Positions 60,851-64,000 of a stretch of DNA of 64,000 nucleotides are shown one piece after another. The DNA is from CAZTCJ01 sp964612085 (GTDB lineage Bacteria; Pseudomonadota; Alphaproteobacteria; JAJFIK01), in NCBI GenBank assembly GCA_964612085.1, contig CAZTCJ010000010.1:5974-69973 (forward strand), read 5' to 3'. Positions within the stretch are counted from its first letter, which is position 1, and the number at the start of each line of letters is the position of its first letter. A model generated the notes under the pieces. It searched no databases. It saw nothing but the letters and a program-made list of their open reading frames with translations, and had not been told where the DNA came from. The translations under genes and the position numbers were made by a program.

Positions 60851-61395
60851 CCCTGGACGTTCCGGTTCTGGAGACCCCGCGCCTGCGTTTGCGCGGTCAC
60901 CGGCTGGAGGATCTGGAGCCCGCTTTCGCCATGTGGGCGGACCCGGCCGTGTTGCGCTATATCTCAAAGGAACCGCGCAGCCTGCATACCGTCTGGACAC
61001 GCATGTTGCGCTATCCCGGCATGTGGGCCCTGCTCGGATATGGCTATTGGGCGATCGAGGAGCGGGCCACCGGCCGCTTCATCGGTGAAGCGGGTTTCGC
61101 GGATTTCAAACGGGATATGGAACCCTCGTTCGGCGATACGCCGGAAGCTGGCTGGTCTTTGTGCGCCGCCGCCCATGGCAAGGGCTATGGCACCGAGGCG
61201 GTAGAAGCCGTGCTCATCTGGGGCGACACGCATTTCGGCCCCGATACGCGCACCGTCTGCATGATCGATGCCGGTAACGCGCCGTCCATCCGGCTCGCCC
61301 GGAAATGCGGCTATGGGGAGTATGGCCGCACGGTCTTCGGCGGCGCGGATGTCGTCCTGTTCAGCCGTCCCTCGATGAGTCCGCCAGGCGGATAA
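60838..61395 (+). CDS. GNAT-family N-acetyltransferase (RimJ/RimL type)
   Basis: 185 residues. RimJ/RimL-like: LETPRLRLRGHRLEDLEPAF, EAGFADFKRDMEPSFGDTPE and GWSLCAAAHGKGYGTEAVEA, where HGKGYGTEA is the acetyl-CoA loop. MIDAGNAPSIRLARKCGYGE is the C-terminal signature. Acceptor unknown. It overlaps pyk at its start and the hydrolase tail at its end. Confidence 0.88.
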   Translation: MQPLTLDVPVLETPRLRLRGHRLEDLEPAFAMWADPAVLRYISKEPRSLHTVWTRMLRYPGMWALLGYGYWAIEERATGRFIGEAGFADFKRDMEPSFGDTPEAGWSLCAAAHGKGYGTEAVEAVLIWGDTHFGPDTRTVCMIDAGNAPSIRLARKCGYGEYGRTVFGGADVVLFSRPSMSPPGG

Positions 61396-62338
61396 TGGCG
61401 TCCACCACCCGGCCCGGCTCCACATGGTGGGGCATGTGTCCGACCCCTTCCAGAACAAGAAGCTCCGATGACGGCACGTCCCGGTGCAGAGCATCCGAAT
61501 GGATGCGCTTCGACACGGTCCGGTCGGCATCGCCGGTGATGATCAGCAGGGGCACGGTAATGGAGGGATAGCGTTCGGCCTGGCGCGCCAGATCGTCGCT
61601 CAAGCCGATGGAATCGAGCGCATTGGCCAGGAAGGTATCGGGGCGGAACAGCAAAGGAATGGCCGCACGCTCGACATAATCCGCCACTGGCTCATTGGGC
61701 GCGAAATTCGATTTGACCGCATCCGGCAACAGCATCGGCCCGACCACGCTGATGGCGGTATAGCGCACCAGCGGCCCGATCACCGGCGCCGCGGCGAGCG
61801 TATTGTACCAGGTCGTCGTGCCGCCCCAGGGATGGGTCGCGCCGGATAGCACGACCACGGCGGAGGCCGCGTCGCCGTGGTCTGCGGCAAAAGCCGCCGC
61901 CACCGCTCCGCCCCAGGAATGACCCAGGATCACCGGTTTCTCGATACCCAGTTCATCGAGCGCCTCCCGGATCATGGCGGCCTGAACCGCAGGCTTGTCC
62001 GCATCCTCCGGACCCCGCCCGCTGAAGCCGTGACCGGGCCGGTCGAACAGGATGACCCGGTGCCCCCGGATCGCCAGCGGATTGGCGATGGCGGCCAGTT
62101 GATCGTTGAGATTGGCGCTGGCGCCGTGGATCAGGACGATGGCGGGCGCGCCCGGCTTGGCATTATTGGGATCGGGAAAGCGCTCCACATAATGAAGATC
62201 AGCGCCCCGCGCATTTACATATGTGCCTTCCGGCGGGTATTTGCCTTCCAGGTAGCCCGTATACCAGACCGTATAAACAGCCAGCCCGCCGAATACGGCC
62301 ATCAGAGCCAGAACGATATATCCCAACACCCGCACCAT
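61361..62338 (-). CDS. Membrane-anchored alpha/beta-hydrolase
   Basis: 325 residues from the ATG at 62338. One N-terminal transmembrane helix (5-25) anchors a hydrolase domain with the oxyanion motif LIHGASANLNDQL, nucleophile elbow LGHSWGGAVAAA, acid in TGDADRTV and histidine in VGHMPHHVEPG. It probably acts at the periplasmic face on an ester. The 3' end overlaps the convergent GNAT gene by 35 bases. Confidence 0.87.
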   Translation of the reverse strand: MVRVLGYIVLALMAVFGGLAVYTVWYTGYLEGKYPPEGTYVNARGADLHYVERFPDPNNAKPGAPAIVLIHGASANLNDQLAAIANPLAIRGHRVILFDRPGHGFSGRGPEDADKPAVQAAMIREALDELGIEKPVILGHSWGGAVAAAFAADHGDAASAVVVLSGATHPWGGTTTWYNTLAAAPVIGPLVRYTAISVVGPMLLPDAVKSNFAPNEPVADYVERAAIPLLFRPDTFLANALDSIGLSDDLARQAERYPSITVPLLIITGDADRTVSKRIHSDALHRDVPSSELLVLEGVGHMPHHVEPGRVVDAIIRLADSSRDG

Positions 62339-62378
62339 CTCCCGCTCCCAGTATCGATTCCCTGTTTTCCCGCGCCGC

Positions 62379-62969
62379 TTAAAGCCGGTCCTGCTGTGTA
62401 TCCACGGCCCGCGCCAGCGTCCTGATCTTGTCGGCGACGCCCGGCAGATGGGGATGGATCGCCAGGGCGCGCCGGTAGGCTTCCAGCGCCTTGGCAAAAT
62501 CCTTCTCCGCTTCCAGCACCTCGGCCATGACCCGCAGCGCCCGGAAATGACGGGGCTCCAGTTCGACGGCGGCTTCCAGATCGCTTAAGGCCGCATCGTG
62601 CTCGCCCAGGCTCCAATGGGCTTCTCCCCGCAAGGCCCAGGCTTCCGCGTGATGCGGCATCAGATGCACGATACCGTCGAGCTTGCCCCGGGCCCCGGCG
62701 GCATCGCCTTGCGCCATCAAAGTGACGGCCTGTTCCTGGAGCAGCGCCACCGTATCGCTCAAGGTCCGGCGCCAGCGGCGGACGATTTCCCCTTCCACCA
62801 CCCGTGCCTGTTCGGGGGTGCGCGCCGCAAGCAGCGCATCGAACAGGAGATCAGCCTCTTGCTGGCCTCCGTTTGCGCCTTGGGCGTATAGAGGCTGCAC
62901 CGGCGCGGCTGCCCAAACCAAAAGACCGCAGACGATGGCGCACAGGATGGAAAAACCGGTCTGTTTCAT
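62379..62969 (-). CDS. Secreted TPR-repeat protein
   Basis: 196 residues with a signal peptide (residues 7-29). Two to three TPR units are visible (HHAEAWALRGEAHWSLGEHD, PRHFRALRVMAEVLEAEKDF and AKALEAYRRALAIHPHLPGV). It likely scaffolds a periplasmic complex. The hydrolase gene follows 40 bases downstream on the same strand. Confidence 0.83.
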   Translation of the reverse strand: MKQTGFSILCAIVCGLLVWAAAPVQPLYAQGANGGQQEADLLFDALLAARTPEQARVVEGEIVRRWRRTLSDTVALLQEQAVTLMAQGDAAGARGKLDGIVHLMPHHAEAWALRGEAHWSLGEHDAALSDLEAAVELEPRHFRALRVMAEVLEAEKDFAKALEAYRRALAIHPHLPGVADKIRTLARAVDTQQDRL

Positions 62970-63075
62970 GGGCCAACCCTACCCCCTATCGCGCGTCCGA
63001 CCAACGGCGCACAATGGCCTGTTGAGAGATAGCGCCTAAATTCAGACAGACCGCCCTATTAAGGAAAAGTGACGC

Positions 63076-63561
63076 ATGACCACCGAGACCCAAACCGCCG
63101 TCCCCGAAGGTTTCGAGCCGTTCGCCCATGATCTGGGCTTCGCCAGCCATGTGGGGCCGATCTATATGCGCGTAAACGGCACGCGGGTCGATCTGGGCTT
63201 TCGGGTCGAAGCCCATCACTGCAATCCCATCGGTATCTGCCATGGGGGCATGATGATGACGGTGATGGACATGGCCATCGGCGTCGGCATCGCGGCCCAT
63301 GCCGGGATCAGGAAATTCACGCCCTCGGTCAATCTGACTTACGACTTCCTGCGGCCCGGCGAACTGGGCGAGTGGCTGCAATCGGATGTGGATTTCGCCC
63401 ATACCACCCGGCGCACGGGGTTCGCCTCCGGTTTTCTGGTGGGGCCCAAAGGGCCGGTGATGCGCGCCAACGGCATCTGTAAAATTCCGACTTCGGACCA
63501 AAGCCGTTTCGGTCAGTGGGAAAGTTCCCGGGAAACGGCGCAGGATAACGGGAAGCCATGA
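63076..63561 (+). CDS. PaaI-family hotdog thioesterase
   Basis: 161 residues. Hotdog motif HHCNPIGICHGGMMMTVMDM carries Asn and the HGG-Asp set; RKFTPSVNLTYDFLRPGELG is the central strand. The stop overlaps the following ribonucleotide reductase gene by four bases (ATGA), an odd but clear coupling. Confidence 0.88.
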   Translation: MTTETQTAVPEGFEPFAHDLGFASHVGPIYMRVNGTRVDLGFRVEAHHCNPIGICHGGMMMTVMDMAIGVGIAAHAGIRKFTPSVNLTYDFLRPGELGEWLQSDVDFAHTTRRTGFASGFLVGPKGPVMRANGICKIPTSDQSRFGQWESSRETAQDNGKP

Positions 63562-64000
63562 CCGCCACGCCCATCTCCCAAACCATCTGGGACATGAAAT
63601 ACCGGCATCGCGCCGTGGACGGAACGCCGCTCGATCAGGCGATCGAAGAGACTTGGCTGCGCGTGGCCAAAGCTTTGGCGGAGCCGGAAGCGCCCGGCAA
63701 ACGGGAGGCGCACGCCCAGGCCTTTTTCGAGATCATGCGCGATTTCCGCTTCCTGCCGGCAGGCCGCATTCTCGCGGGCGCGGGCACGAGGCGGAAAGTG
63801 ACCCTGTTCAACTGTTTCGTCATGGGCGCCATCGGCGACGACATGGCGAGCATTTTCGAGAATCTGAAAGAAGCCGCCTTGACCATGCAGCCGGGCGGCG
63901 GCATCGGCTACGATTTCTCCACCCTGCGCCCCACGGGCGCGCCGGTCAGGGGCGTCGGCGCCGATGCCTCGGGCCCGCTGTCCTTCATGGATGTCTGGGA
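63558..64000 (+). CDS. nrdJ: Adenosylcobalamin-dependent ribonucleotide reductase, N-terminal part (runs off the window)
   Basis: The first 147 codons are present and the frame is still open at the right edge. FRFLPAGRILAGAGTRRKVTL, LFNCFVMGAIGDDM and LTMQPGGGIGYDFSTLRPTG match the class II NrdJ family of Alphaproteobacteria; no ATP-cone precedes them. The GGGIGYDFS region carries part of the nucleotide-binding site. The enzyme makes deoxyribonucleotides using vitamin B12 and needs no oxygen. It is coupled to the thioesterase gene by a four-base overlap. Confidence 0.9.
   Translation, partial: MTATPISQTIWDMKYRHRAVDGTPLDQAIEETWLRVAKALAEPEAPGKREAHAQAFFEIMRDFRFLPAGRILAGAGTRRKVTLFNCFVMGAIGDDMASIFENLKEAALTMQPGGGIGYDFSTLRPTGAPVRGVGADASGPLSFMDVW

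Overview
The window is a gene-dense, GC-rich chromosomal segment of an alphaproteobacterium. The assignment rests on several families that are typical of, or nearly restricted to, that class: TrcR (DUF1013), GapR (DUF2312), DUF1465, DUF1192, DUF1244, two DUF465 proteins, COQ9, the small aa3-type cytochrome oxidase subunit IV, and the ruvB-ybgC-tolQRA order. I did not identify a genus. I saw no rRNA, tRNA, CRISPR array, prophage or intact insertion sequence. The segment looks like core genome with small accessory patches.

Region by region. 1-4045 is the Tol envelope cluster read leftwards (ruvB, ybgC, tolQ, tolR, tolA, and the first codons of a probable tolB). 4135-6926 holds small and redox proteins. 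7109-9700 is the molybdate transporter modABC. 9703-12689 carries an arylesterase-like protein and an ABC exporter. 12803-15188 is a methionine unit, metX-metB, behind a SAM-I type riboswitch whose P1 stem contains the probable Shine-Dalgarno sequence. 15251-18231 has a flavodoxin with a perfect FNR box, rpmE, DUF1465, DUF1192 and a quinone oxidoreductase. 18242-19881 is an accessory patch: a toxin-antitoxin pair with a palindromic operator, and a secreted RidA-like gene cut off by an IS1380-type transposase scrap. 20065-24091 has a P1 peptidase, an unusual cation exchanger and trcR, with two copies of a roughly 130-bp non-coding segment.

24126-33571 combines fatty-acid activation (SDR and acyl-CoA ligase), ubiX, the purEK operon, coq9, def and rpsU. 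A pair of tandem inverted repeats lies between def and rpsU. 33701-44109 is a long leftward block: an ABC-2 (NatAB-like) transporter, an orphan transhydrogenase subunit pntA, cytochrome oxidase subunit IV, hydrolases, an ABC1 kinase, an M3 oligopeptidase and an OmpA-like lipoprotein. 44429-46015 is a sigma-54 response regulator. 46174-56499 is a mixture of small enzymes, an S9 peptidase homologue that lacks its catalytic serine, an MscS channel, gapR, a three-gene ABC exporter and a sulfotransferase. 56520-64000 has a sugar kinase coupled to an unknown protein, a DMT transporter, pyruvate kinase and the start of a B12-dependent ribonucleotide reductase.

The observations I rate highest are the S9 pseudoenzyme, the methionine riboswitch arrangement, the duplicated trcR leader, the CaCA exchanger that lost its first acidic motif, and the RidA/IS1380 scar. 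I did not find a clearly new multi-gene system.
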